DNA from: Spirosoma lacussanchae
GTDB taxonomy: Bacteria; Bacteroidota; Bacteroidia; Cytophagales; Spirosomataceae
DNA length: 64,000 bases
NCBI RefSeq assembly: GCF_005870035.1
Contig: NZ_SWJG01000003.1
Location: 434,001 to 498,000, forward strand
Direction: 5' to 3'
The position numbers and the translations under genes were made by a program. The notes under the pieces are model-generated. The model was not told the DNA's origin. It made no database searches and was given only the letters and a program-made list of their open reading frames with translations. Shown here one piece after another: positions 16,309 to 24,256 of this stretch; position 1 is the first letter of the stretch, and each line of letters opens with the position of its first letter.

Positions 16309-17820
16309 TCAGGCGGGGTCTTCCCAGCCGAACGACCGCTCGATGGCTTTCTGCCAGCCGCGCATGAGTTTCCGACGCTGGTCGTCGGCCATGGTCGCTT
16401 CGTAGGTGTGCGCAATGCCCCAGTTCTGCCGTAAATCATCGAGTCCGTTCCAATACCCAACGGCCAGTCCAGCGGCATAGGCGGCTCCGAGGGCTGTGGT
16501 TTCGGTCATGCGTGGGCAGATGACGGGGCCGTTCAGGACATCGGCCTGGAACTGCATCAGCAGGGAGTTGACAACCATTCCGCCATCCACGCGCAGGGAT
16601 TTGAGCGACACGCCCGCATCCTGTTCCATAGCCCGCACTACGTCGACGGTCTGATAGGCCGTCGCTTCCAGCACGGCCCGGGCCAGGTGGCCTTTGGTCA
16701 CGAAGCGCGTCAGGCCGGCAATGACGCCACGTGCATCGGCTTTCCAGTGGGGAGCGTACAGGCCCGAGAACGCCGGTACGAAATAAGCCCCGCCATTGTC
16801 ATCGACCGAGCGGGCCAGGGCTTCGATATCTGTACTTTTCTTGATGATACCGAGGTTGTCGCGCAGCCACTGCACCAGGGCGCCGGTGATGGCAACCGAA
16901 CCTTCGAGCGCGTACTGGGTTGGCTGGTTCTCAAACTGATAGGCTACCGTAGTCAGCAGGCCGCAGGTAGAGGGGCGTAGCTCGGTGCCGGTGTTCATGA
17001 GCAGGAAGCAGCCGGTGCCGTAGGTGTTTTTGGCCTGCCCTGGTTCATAGCACGTTTGCCCAACCAGAGCCGCCTGCTGATCGCCCAGGATACCCGCAAT
17101 CGGAACCCCCGGCAGGACCTCCGAAGCCACCGTGCCATACACGGCGCTGCTGGGCCGGATGTCGGGTAACATGGCGCGGGGTACCGTGAAGGCGTCGAGC
17201 AGGGCGTCGTCCCAGTTCAGGGTATGCAGGCTCATCAGCTGGGTCCGGCTGGCGTTGGTAACGTCGGTGAGGTGTAGCCCGCCCTGCGGCCCGCCCGTCA
17301 GATTCCAGACTACAAACGAGTCCATGTTGCCGAAAAGGGCGTCGCCCCGCTCGGCATCGTCCCGCAGACCAGGCACATGATCGAGCAGCCACTTCAGCTT
17401 CAGGCCACTGAAGTAGGTAGCCAGTGGCAGGCCTGTTTGTTCACGAAACCGGTCCTGACCGAGTTCGCTGGCAGCCGCATACTGATTGACCAGATCGCCG
17501 GTGCGCGTATCCTGCCAGACAATGGCGTTATGATAGGGTTTGCCGGTTCGGCGGTTCCAGACAACGGTGGTTTCGCGCTGGTTCGTGATGCCCACGGCCA
17601 CGATGTCCTGCGTCGACAGTTTAGCTTTGATCCGCGCCAGCGCCACCACTTCGAGCGTGTTTCGCCAGATTTCTTCCGGGTTGTGTTCGACCCAGCCAGG
17701 CTGCGGGTAAATCTGTTTATGTTCTTTCTGGGCCAGCGAAACGATCTGACCCTGCCGGTCGAAAACAATGCAGCGGGTGCTGGTGGTACCCTGATCGATA
17801 GCGGCTACGTAGGTAGGCAT
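16309..17820 (-). CDS. glpK: Glycerol kinase
   Basis: 503 residues, the usual length for GlpK (about 495-505). Phosphorylates glycerol to sn-glycerol 3-phosphate using ATP. FGGY-family motifs seen are [13 protein letters not shown] at the N-terminus, NQRETTVVW and IVWQDTRT in the substrate region, the [13 protein letters not shown] loop and [16 protein letters not shown] in the C-terminal domain. It lies downstream of a glycerol facilitator gene in a two-gene operon. Neither glpD nor a glpR/glpP regulator is present here. Confidence 0.97.
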   Translation of the reverse strand: MPTYVAAIDQGTTSTRCIVFDRQGQIVSLAQKEHKQIYPQPGWVEHNPEEIWRNTLEVVALARIKAKLSTQDIVAVGITNQRETTVVWNRRTGKPYHNAIVWQDTRTGDLVNQYAAASELGQDRFREQTGLPLATYFSGLKLKWLLDHVPGLRDDAERGDALFGNMDSFVVWNLTGGPQGGLHLTDVTNASRTQLMSLHTLNWDDALLDAFTVPRAMLPDIRPSSAVYGTVASEVLPGVPIAGILGDQQAALVGQTCYEPGQAKNTYGTGCFLLMNTGTELRPSTCGLLTTVAYQFENQPTQYALEGSVAITGALVQWLRDNLGIIKKSTDIEALARSVDDNGGAYFVPAFSGLYAPHWKADARGVIAGLTRFVTKGHLARAVLEATAYQTVDVVRAMEQDAGVSLKSLRVDGGMVVNSLLMQFQADVLNGPVICPRMTETTALGAAYAAGLAVGYWNGLDDLRQNWGIAHTYEATMADDQRRKLMRGWQKAIERSFGWEDPA

Positions 17821-17874
17821 GAGAAGGCTGAGATTACAACGATAAAAAAAAGACAGGTAGGGTAGATGCGGGTG

Positions 17875-18600
17875 CTACAGGGCGTACCACCGGATCAGCA
17901 AGCCACCGAGAAGAGCGCCCGCCAGCGGTCCGGCCACCGGAATCCAGGCATAGGCCCAGTCTGACGAGCCTTTTCCCGACACGGGTAGTACGGTATGCGC
18001 CAGGCGCGGCCCAAAATCGCGGGCGGGGTTGATGGCGTATCCCGTTGTACCCCCCAGCGACAGACCAAGGCTCCAGACCAGTACACCTACCAGATAAGGG
18101 CCGACACCAATAGCTAGCTCGCCCAGATTTTTGGACGAAATACCGGCCAGGCCGAGGATCAGTACCAGCGTACCGAGCGCTTCGCTGAAGAAGTTGGCAC
18201 CCAGGCTCCGGATGGCCGGCCCCGTACCGAAACACGCCAGCTTGTCGAACGGGTCGGGCGTGGTGGCCCAGTGGGGCAGGTACTGTAGCCAGACCAGCGT
18301 AGCGCCCAGAAAGGCACCAATCAGCTGGGCCGAGATGTAGGGCAATACGTGGCTGTAATCACTGGTGGCTACGGCAAAGGCAACGGTTACGGCCGGGTTC
18401 AGGTGCGCATCGACGCTGCCGAAGGCTTTGGCCACAAAGACGCCGATAGTTACGGCAAATGCCCAGCCTGCGGTAATCACGATCCAGCCCGAGGAATTTC
18501 CTTTTGTTTGTTTTAAAACCACATTGGCCACGACCCCGTTGCCCAGCAGCAGAAGCACCATCGTGCCAATTAATTCACCCAGAAAAGGAGAGGTTGTCAT
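17875..18600 (-). CDS. glpF: Glycerol uptake facilitator (aquaglyceroporin)
   Basis: 241-residue MIP channel in the inner membrane with six helices and two NPA half-helices: NPAVT at 68-72 and NPARDFGPR near 205. The Asp after NPAR is characteristic of glycerol-conducting GlpF rather than water-specific aquaporins. First gene of the glpFK operon, 54 nt before glpK. Divergent from an MDR reductase gene across 110 nt. Confidence 0.94.
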   Translation of the reverse strand: MTTSPFLGELIGTMVLLLLGNGVVANVVLKQTKGNSSGWIVITAGWAFAVTIGVFVAKAFGSVDAHLNPAVTVAFAVATSDYSHVLPYISAQLIGAFLGATLVWLQYLPHWATTPDPFDKLACFGTGPAIRSLGANFFSEALGTLVLILGLAGISSKNLGELAIGVGPYLVGVLVWSLGLSLGGTTGYAINPARDFGPRLAHTVLPVSGKGSSDWAYAWIPVAGPLAGALLGGLLIRWYAL

Positions 18601-18698
18601 TCAGACGGTAGTTGGGAGCCGACAGCAGGAGACTCATGAACAAGGAGCTGGTACCGACTGGCGACTGAGTTTAGGAATAGTTTGTGCGAATTAAGTGA

Positions 18699-18706
18699 TA
18701 TTTTTG
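18699..18706 (+). promoter_or_regulatory. -7 promoter box of the MDR reductase gene
   Basis: TATTTTTG matches TAnnTTTG and ends only four nt before the ATG at 18711. If used, transcription would begin at about the start codon, giving a leaderless mRNA. A TTTG lies 14 nt upstream (18681-18684), closer than usual. Confidence 0.45.
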
Positions 18707-18710
18707 GCGT

Positions 18711-19682
18711 ATGAAAAGCATCCTATTCGAACAAACGGGTAAGCCCGCCGATATTCTCAACGTTACAGACGTCGCCATACCTGAGCCTGGACCCAACGAA
18801 GTACGCATCCGGGTCGTTGCCAGCCCCATTAATCCGTCCGATATCATGTTCGTACAGAACCTGTACGGCATTCGGCCACAGCTGCCGTCGGGGGCGGGTT
18901 TTGAAGGGATGGGCGTCGTGGATGCCGTCGGCGAAGGGGTACAGATGCGCACCGGCGTCCGGGTTAGCTTTACCGGCGTCGGAACCTGGGCCGAGTATGC
19001 CATTGCACACCAGCGCAGCCTGATTCCGGTGCCCGATGCCATGACCGACGAGGTGGCGGCTCAGCTGTTCGTCAATCCCTTTACGGCCTATGCTATGGTA
19101 AAAGACTCGGGTGTAGCCGAGGGTGGCTGGCTGATGCTGACGGCGGCCGGTTCGGCGTTCGGTAAAATGGTAATTCAGCTCTGCGCCATGCGGGGTATAA
19201 AGACCATTGGTACGGTTCGGCGTAACGACCTCAACGACGAGCTGAAAACCCTGGGACTGACCGAAGTAATCAATACTGAAACGGATGATCTGACCGCCCG
19301 GGTAAAACAGATTACCGGGGGCGCCGGTGTGAGCTGCGTGCTCGACGCGGTCGGTGGTCATACGGCCTCGCAGGCCCTGACCTGCCTGGGTAAAGGCGGA
19401 ACTATGCTGGTTTACGGCCTGCTCAGCGGGCAAGACCCGACTATCAGCGTAGGGTTAATGATCTTCCGCGAGCTGACCATCAAAGGATTTTGGCTGACGG
19501 ACTGGATGCGCCGTGTAGACAGCGCGACCCGGCAGGAGGTGGCGCAGAACGTGATCTCGCTGCTATCATCGGGTGCAATTCAGCTACCCGTCGAAGCGAC
19601 CTATTCACTCGATCAGATTACGGAAGCTGTTGCCCACGCCGACCGGCCCGGGCGATGGGGTAAGATACTCATCAAGCCGTAA
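18711..19682 (+). CDS. MDR-family oxidoreductase, 2-enoyl thioester reductase-like
   Basis: 323-residue medium-chain dehydrogenase/reductase. N-terminal GroES-like domain (about 1-115) includes SPINPSDIM, the signature of MECR/ETR-type 2-enoyl thioester reductases, with LFVNPFTAYAM further on. The Rossmann cofactor domain (about 120-280) has AAGSAFGKMVIQLC and DAVGG. The Cys cluster that binds structural zinc in alcohol dehydrogenases is absent, so this is a zinc-free NADPH reductase despite frequent alcohol-dehydrogenase labelling. Substrate not determinable; an enoyl-CoA/ACP or quinone is likely. Confidence 0.85.
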   Translation: MKSILFEQTGKPADILNVTDVAIPEPGPNEVRIRVVASPINPSDIMFVQNLYGIRPQLPSGAGFEGMGVVDAVGEGVQMRTGVRVSFTGVGTWAEYAIAHQRSLIPVPDAMTDEVAAQLFVNPFTAYAMVKDSGVAEGGWLMLTAAGSAFGKMVIQLCAMRGIKTIGTVRRNDLNDELKTLGLTEVINTETDDLTARVKQITGGAGVSCVLDAVGGHTASQALTCLGKGGTMLVYGLLSGQDPTISVGLMIFRELTIKGFWLTDWMRRVDSATRQEVAQNVISLLSSGAIQLPVEATYSLDQITEAVAHADRPGRWGKILIKP

Positions 19683-19692
19683 TGACTCATGC

Positions 19693-19729
19693 ACACCCTG
19701 GCCGTGGTCAACAACCCGGCCAGGGGTGT
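19693..19729 (+). terminator. Terminator hairpin after the MDR reductase gene
   Basis: Inverted repeat ACACCCTGGCCG / CGGCCAGGGGTGT with one bulged base and a 12-nt loop, starting 10 nt after the stop codon. No long T-run follows. Confidence 0.55.
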
Positions 19730-19842
19730 TCTGGTCAGCGCAGCACCGTAAAACCGGTGGCTATTCGACCCGGTTTCTGGTCCGTATAGATGAAAAACGG
19801 ACAAAGTCTATTGTAGGCTGAACCACTTTCTACAGCCTTCGT

Positions 19843-19850
19843 TATCTTTG
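19843..19850 (+). promoter_or_regulatory. -7 promoter box of the exbB-exbD operon
   Basis: TATCTTTG fits TAnnTTTG exactly, about 80 nt before the chosen exbB start. It shows that the in-frame TTG at 19848 is part of the promoter and not a start codon. Confidence 0.6.
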
Positions 19851-19931
19851 ACAACAATATTGGACGAAACCGGGGCGTTTGTTCCTGAAACGACTGCCGG
19901 TCAGTCTGATCCACTTACTCACAAAGACCGT

Positions 19932-20645
19932 ATGCTCCTGCTTCAGGTTCCGGCTGTTGACACCACGGCCGCATCGCTCTCGGCCACCTCGGCGGCTGCT
20001 CAACCCCAAAGTCTGCAATTATTCGATCTCGTTGCCAAAGGCGGCTGGGTCATGATTCCTATTGCGTTCCTGTTCTTCTCTGCGTTGTACCTGATCTTCG
20101 AACGGCTTTTCGTTATTCGGTCGCAGACCCGCTCCGATTCCAATTTCATCGACAACATCCGCGACATGGTAGCGCAGGGGAATGTGAAGTCGGCCGAGTC
20201 GTTTGCCCGTAACCAGCGGACTGCCATGGGGCGTGTGTTCGAGAAAGCTATTGGCCGGATCGGCTCGCCGATCAAAGAGATCGAAAGCACCGTTGAAACC
20301 GTTGGGCAGATCGAACTGGCCCGGCTGGAACGGAACATGGGCTACCTGGGTATCATTGCCGGTATTGCGCCCATGCTCGGGTTTATCGGAACAATTTCGG
20401 GGATCATCCGGATTTTTTACGACATCTCCCTTTCCGACAACATCAGCGTCGGTATCATTGCCGGCGGTCTGTACGAGAAAATGATTACCTCGGGGGCCGG
20501 TCTTATCGTAGGGGTAATTGCCTACACTGGCTATCACCTGCTGAACATGATGATCGAACGGTTTACGCTCACCCTCGAAATGAACGCCTTCGAGTTCATC
20601 GAGGTTCTGCAGAAACCTACGGCCGAAACCGCCCGGATGCGCTAA
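19932..20645 (+). CDS. exbB: ExbB/TolQ-type proton-channel protein
   Basis: 238 residues from the ATG at 19932. MotA/TolQ/ExbB family: helix 1 about 35-55 (WVMIPIAFLFFSALYLIF), a cytoplasmic domain with ERLFVIRSQ and SPIKEIESTVETVGQIE, helices 2 and 3 at about 140-165 and 180-215 (GFIGTISGIIRIF, SAGLIVGVIAYTGY-like segment). With ExbD it forms the proton-driven motor energising TonB-dependent outer-membrane transport. The earlier TTG overlaps the promoter, so the shorter form is used. Followed by exbD after 100 nt; TonB itself is not here. Confidence 0.92.
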   Translation: MLLLQVPAVDTTAASLSATSAAAQPQSLQLFDLVAKGGWVMIPIAFLFFSALYLIFERLFVIRSQTRSDSNFIDNIRDMVAQGNVKSAESFARNQRTAMGRVFEKAIGRIGSPIKEIESTVETVGQIELARLERNMGYLGIIAGIAPMLGFIGTISGIIRIFYDISLSDNISVGIIAGGLYEKMITSGAGLIVGVIAYTGYHLLNMMIERFTLTLEMNAFEFIEVLQKPTAETARMR

Positions 20646-20745
20646 TCCGTAGCACCGGCTGGCACATCGAATCGTCAGATTCGGTACGGACCAGCGGCTA
20701 CCTAACTTCTTTCACCGCCAGTTCTTCCGATCGGGCATTACGTGT

Positions 20746-21138
20746 ATGAAACTCCGACGAAAAAATAAGTTTGCGGCCGAAGTGGCAACCTCGTCGCTGA
20801 ACGACATCATGTTCTTTCTGCTGTTGTTCTTCCTGATCATTTCAACGGTTGCCAATCCAAACGTGATCAAGCTGATGCTGCCCAAGGCGGCTTCGTCTCA
20901 GCAGCTCAGCAAGAAACAGGTAACCCTCTCGGTCGATGACAAGAAACAGTATTACATCGATAAAAAACCAGTTGATCCGGCCAACCTCGAAAATGAGTTG
21001 AAGACGATCATGGCCGGTATTGCCGAACCAACCGTGGTGGTGCGGTTCGATAAGTCGCTAACGGTTCAGGATCTGGTCGATGTGCTGCAAACGGGCGCTA
21101 AACTGAATATACGGATGGTCATGGCCACCTCAAAATAA
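20746..21138 (+). CDS. exbD: ExbD/TolR-type biopolymer transport protein
   Basis: 130 residues. One N-terminal helix (about 18-37) contains the conserved proton-binding Asp (LNDIMFFLLLFFLI), followed by a periplasmic TolR-like domain (about 55-128, VTLSVDDKKQYYID, VVVRFDKSLTVQDLVDVL). Partner of ExbB in the TonB motor complex. Ends 20 nt before a strong terminator, so the operon is exbBD only. Confidence 0.94.
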   Translation: MKLRRKNKFAAEVATSSLNDIMFFLLLFFLIISTVANPNVIKLMLPKAASSQQLSKKQVTLSVDDKKQYYIDKKPVDPANLENELKTIMAGIAEPTVVVRFDKSLTVQDLVDVLQTGAKLNIRMVMATSK

Positions 21139-21159
21139 TCACACAAATCGATAGTTTGA

Positions 21160-21194
21160 AGTCGGTGCCGCTTATAGCGGCACCGACTTTTTTT
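21160..21194 (+). terminator. Rho-independent terminator of exbBD
   Basis: Perfect 12-bp GC-rich stem (AGTCGGTGCCGC, 5-nt loop, matching arm) followed by a seven-T run. A textbook intrinsic terminator. Confidence 0.92.
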
Positions 21195-21241
21195 TAACCA
21201 TTCGGCACTAACAGCTAGTTATTAGGGCAAACGTTCAGGAT

Positions 21242-22822
21242 ATGACAACCAACTACGCCGAAGCTGCAGTATGCCGGGTCGATGATCTGGCCGATGGTGA
21301 CATGAGAGAAGTTCAGGTGGGCGACAAAGCCGTTTTACTCGCCCGTGTGAATGGAGAGTATCACGCGCTGCATCCGCAATGTACTCATTACCAGGCTCCG
21401 CTGGCGAAAGGGTTGCTGCATGGTAACCGGCTGGTCTGCCCCTGGCATAACGCCTGCTTCGACGTTCGTACGGGTCACCGGCTCGAAGCCCCCGCCCTGA
21501 ACGGACTGCCCAAACATGCGGTGCGTATCGAGAACGGTCAGGTCATCGTTCAGCTCACGACCGACAGCGAGAGCGTAGAAAACCCCATGGCTGAGCCCGA
21601 TCCGGCATCGACAGACACCTGCGTCATTGTGGGTAGTGGCGGAGCGGGTGCGTTTGCGGCCGAGGGGCTTCGCGAAGGCGGCTTCACCGGCCGGATCGTG
21701 ATGCTGACGGCCAGCGAGGAAGCCCCTTACGACCGTCCCAACTGCTCAAAAGATTACCTCCAGGGCGAAGCACCCGACGAGTGGATGCCGCTTCGGACTG
21801 ACGAATTTTACCAGACGCATCATATCGAGATCCGTACCGGCCAGCGGGTCGTTTCGCTCGACCCATCTACCAAGACCATAGAGCTGGCATCTGGCGAAAC
21901 GCTAACTTACCAGCAGGCAGTGCTCGCCCCGGGCGGCTCTCCCAATCCCTTGCCGGTACCCGGCGCCGGGCTGGCGGGCGTTTATACCCTCCGGAGCCTG
22001 CACGACAGCCAGCTGTTGCGGGATGCGGGGCAGCCCGGCAAACGGGTGGTCGTGATTGGCAGTTCGTTTATAGGGCTGGAAGCGGCCATGAGCCTGCGCA
22101 AACTTGGCTGCGAAGTCGATGTGGTTGGCCGGGATACCATTCCTTTTCAGAAAATTCTCGGGCCAGCGATCGGCCGGGTTATCCAGGGATGGCACGAAGA
22201 GGCAGGCATCCGGTTTCACCTCGGTACTGAAGTGGAGCAGTTGACCGGCGACACTACGGTTCGGGAGGTTGTGCTGAAATCGGGCGAGTCGCTGGCAGCC
22301 GACATAGTGTTGGTAGGGCTGGGCGTTAAGCCGCAGACCGCGTTTGTGCGGGGCGTAGACCGGCAGGACGATGGAGGAATACGGACCGACGAGTATCTCC
22401 GCATTGCGCCCGACCTGTATGCCGCCGGCGACGTGGCCGTGTACCCGATCGGCGACGGGGCACAGCGCATCGAGCATTGGAAAGTGGCGGGCCAGCAGGG
22501 GTATGTGGCCGGTCTGAACATGGCCGGTCAACAGCAGGCCTACCAGCAAGTCCCGTTTTTTTGGACTAACCAACACGGAAAGCGAATTAACTATATTGGT
22601 CATGCCGACTCGTTTGACGACATCATCTACGACGGCGATCCCGAAAAAGACGACGCGTTTCTGGCGTTCTACGTCGCCGGTGATCAGATTCTGGCCGTGG
22701 CCGGGCTGAAACGCGACGTCGATATAGCTATTATCCGGGAACTGATGCAACTGGGGCGGTTGCCGTCGGTCGCGTCGGTCCGGGCCGGGGTAAACTGGAC
22801 CAGTGAGTTGAAAAAAGCCTGA
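21242..22822 (+). CDS. Rieske-FAD pyridine-nucleotide oxidoreductase (AIFM3-like)
   Basis: 526 residues in two parts. The N-terminal Rieske [2Fe-2S] domain (about 5-105) has ligands C47/H49 (QCTH) and C66/H69 (CPWH). A FAD/NAD-linked reductase follows (about 125-525) with FAD motif VIVGSGGAGAFAAEGLREGG, NAD motif VVVIGSSFIGLEAAMSLRK and the DVAVYP segment near FAD. The order matches AIF-like (AIFM3-type) proteins and rubredoxin/ferredoxin reductases that pass electrons from NAD(P)H through FAD to an iron-sulphur centre. Electron acceptor unknown. Stands alone between exbBD and an exonuclease gene. Confidence 0.9.
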   Translation: MTTNYAEAAVCRVDDLADGDMREVQVGDKAVLLARVNGEYHALHPQCTHYQAPLAKGLLHGNRLVCPWHNACFDVRTGHRLEAPALNGLPKHAVRIENGQVIVQLTTDSESVENPMAEPDPASTDTCVIVGSGGAGAFAAEGLREGGFTGRIVMLTASEEAPYDRPNCSKDYLQGEAPDEWMPLRTDEFYQTHHIEIRTGQRVVSLDPSTKTIELASGETLTYQQAVLAPGGSPNPLPVPGAGLAGVYTLRSLHDSQLLRDAGQPGKRVVVIGSSFIGLEAAMSLRKLGCEVDVVGRDTIPFQKILGPAIGRVIQGWHEEAGIRFHLGTEVEQLTGDTTVREVVLKSGESLAADIVLVGLGVKPQTAFVRGVDRQDDGGIRTDEYLRIAPDLYAAGDVAVYPIGDGAQRIEHWKVAGQQGYVAGLNMAGQQQAYQQVPFFWTNQHGKRINYIGHADSFDDIIYDGDPEKDDAFLAFYVAGDQILAVAGLKRDVDIAIIRELMQLGRLPSVASVRAGVNWTSELKKA

Positions 22823-22839
22823 CAATCGGCTTACCTTTG
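22808..22839 (+). promoter_or_regulatory. Promoter of the exonuclease gene
   Basis: TTG (22808-22810), 21-nt spacer, TACCTTTG (22832-22839): both Bacteroidota promoter elements at near-normal spacing. The -33 element lies inside the end of the preceding gene. Start codon 26 nt downstream. Confidence 0.65.
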
Positions 22840-22865
22840 TAGCCTTACCGTGAATCGGTTTGGTT

Positions 22866-23687
22866 ATGACGCATCAACTTGTACTTCGTAAGCCGCTTGC
22901 TTTCTTCGATCTGGAAACAACCGGTATCAATACCGCCAAAGACCGCATCATCGACATATGCATCATTAAAGCATTACCCGGTGGCGAGGTTGTCAGCAAA
23001 ACGCAGCGTGTTAACCCCGGTATACCGATCCCGCTCGAAACCAGTATGATTCATGGCATCTACGACGATGACGTCAAAGATGCCCCTCCTTTCAAAGCCG
23101 TTGCGCGCACGCTGGCCCAGTTTCTGGAAGGCTGCGACCTGGCTGGCTTCAACTCCAACCGGTTCGATGTGCCGCTGCTGGTCGAAGAATTTTTGCGGGC
23201 TGGTGTAGACTTCGATGTCAAAAACCGCCGGCTGGTCGATGCGCAGCGGATTTTTCATCTCATGGAGCCTCGTAATCTTACGGCTGCCTACAAATTCTAT
23301 TGCGACAAGGACCTGATCGGCGCGCATGGTGCCGAAGCAGACACCATCGCCACGCTCGAGGTGCTCAACGCGCAGGTACAGCGGTACTCGGGACGGGTGG
23401 CCCGGACCGATAGCGGGCAGGATGTCGTGTTCGACAATGACATGGATATGCTTCACAGCCTGACCGCCAACCGAAACGTAGACCTGGCCGGACGGATTGT
23501 CCTCAACAGCGAAGGCATTGAAGTATTCAACTTCGGCAAGCACAAAGATCGGCCCGTTCTGGACGTTTTGCAGAAAGAACCAGCTTTCTACGACTGGATG
23601 CTGAAGGGCGAATTTCCGCTTGATACCAAACGACGCCTGACCGAAATAAAACTCAGGATGTTCAGCAATGTGAACGGGAAACGGTAG
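22866..23687 (+). CDS. DnaQ-like 3'-5' exonuclease with ExoX-like C-terminus
   Basis: 273 residues. DEDDh exonuclease fold: Exo I FFDLETTG (D15, E17), Exo II in LAGFNSNRFDVPLL, Exo III in HGAEADTIATLEVL. A C-terminal module (about 225-265, FNFGKHKDRPV and FYDWMLKGEFP) resembles the short domain that follows the nuclease in ExoX-type proteins. It would degrade single-stranded or RNA/DNA 3' ends in repair or processing; it is separate from the replicative polymerase proofreading subunit. ATG 22866 is preferred over the TTG two codons upstream. Confidence 0.9.
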   Translation: MTHQLVLRKPLAFFDLETTGINTAKDRIIDICIIKALPGGEVVSKTQRVNPGIPIPLETSMIHGIYDDDVKDAPPFKAVARTLAQFLEGCDLAGFNSNRFDVPLLVEEFLRAGVDFDVKNRRLVDAQRIFHLMEPRNLTAAYKFYCDKDLIGAHGAEADTIATLEVLNAQVQRYSGRVARTDSGQDVVFDNDMDMLHSLTANRNVDLAGRIVLNSEGIEVFNFGKHKDRPVLDVLQKEPAFYDWMLKGEFPLDTKRRLTEIKLRMFSNVNGKR

Positions 23688-23794
23688 CTGATCACAGACC
23701 GGCAGAGGCCCCCCGGCCCGTCAGGTTCGACGAATAGCGTATAAACTTCTGTTTCACTGCTTCATTGGGAGTTCCACCAATATCGAATAATCTT

Positions 23795-23802
23795 TACCTT
23801 TG
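23795..23802 (+). promoter_or_regulatory. -7 promoter box of the nuoKLMN operon
   Basis: TACCTTTG matches TAnnTTTG exactly, 27 nt before the nuoK ATG. No well-placed TTTG is seen 19-21 nt upstream. Its presence supports an independent transcript beginning at nuoK. Confidence 0.6.
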
Positions 23803-23828
23803 CGGCACTTTCTACTAACCGGCATCCC

Positions 23829-24173
23829 ATGCAACCCACGCAGGACGTACTTATTCCGGACGTAATTCAGCAAATACCGCTTACCTATTATCTGATTCTC
23901 AGCACGGCCCTGTTCGTGATCGGTATCATCGGTGTGCTGACCCGGCGCAATGCCATTATCATTTTCATGTCGATCGAGCTTATGCTGAATGCAGTGAACC
24001 TGCTGCTGATCGCCTTCTCCTCGTACCGCTCCGACTCGGCCGGGCAGGTATTCGTCTTTTTTATCATGGCTGTTGCGGCCGCCGAGGTCTCGGTGGGGCT
24101 CGCTATTATTGTCATGATTTACCGCAACACCCGCTCTATCGACGTGGGGCTGCTGAACAAGTTAAAGTGGTGA
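23829..24173 (+). CDS. nuoK: NADH-quinone oxidoreductase subunit K
   Basis: 114 residues with three transmembrane helices (about 20-37, 45-68, 78-103). The conserved Glu of the second helix is present ([19 protein letters not shown]) along with [11 protein letters not shown] in the third. It is a membrane-arm subunit of complex I, part of the proton-transfer path next to NuoL/M/N. First gene of a nuoKLMN cluster with its own promoter box; nuoJ and earlier genes are absent upstream. Confidence 0.96.
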   Translation: MQPTQDVLIPDVIQQIPLTYYLILSTALFVIGIIGVLTRRNAIIIFMSIELMLNAVNLLLIAFSSYRSDSAGQVFVFFIMAVAAAEVSVGLAIIVMIYRNTRSIDVGLLNKLKW

Positions 24174-24256
24174 AAAAGGCTGGCGTCGCCGGTGATCCTT
24201 CGTGGCTACCCGGTTCACTACCCGACGCCTGACCCCTGTTGACTATTGACTACATT

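Noticed and set aside
19848-19931. TTG at 19848 as the exbB start
   Set aside because: The codon is part of the TATCTTTG promoter box; the ATG at 19932 gives the normal protein.
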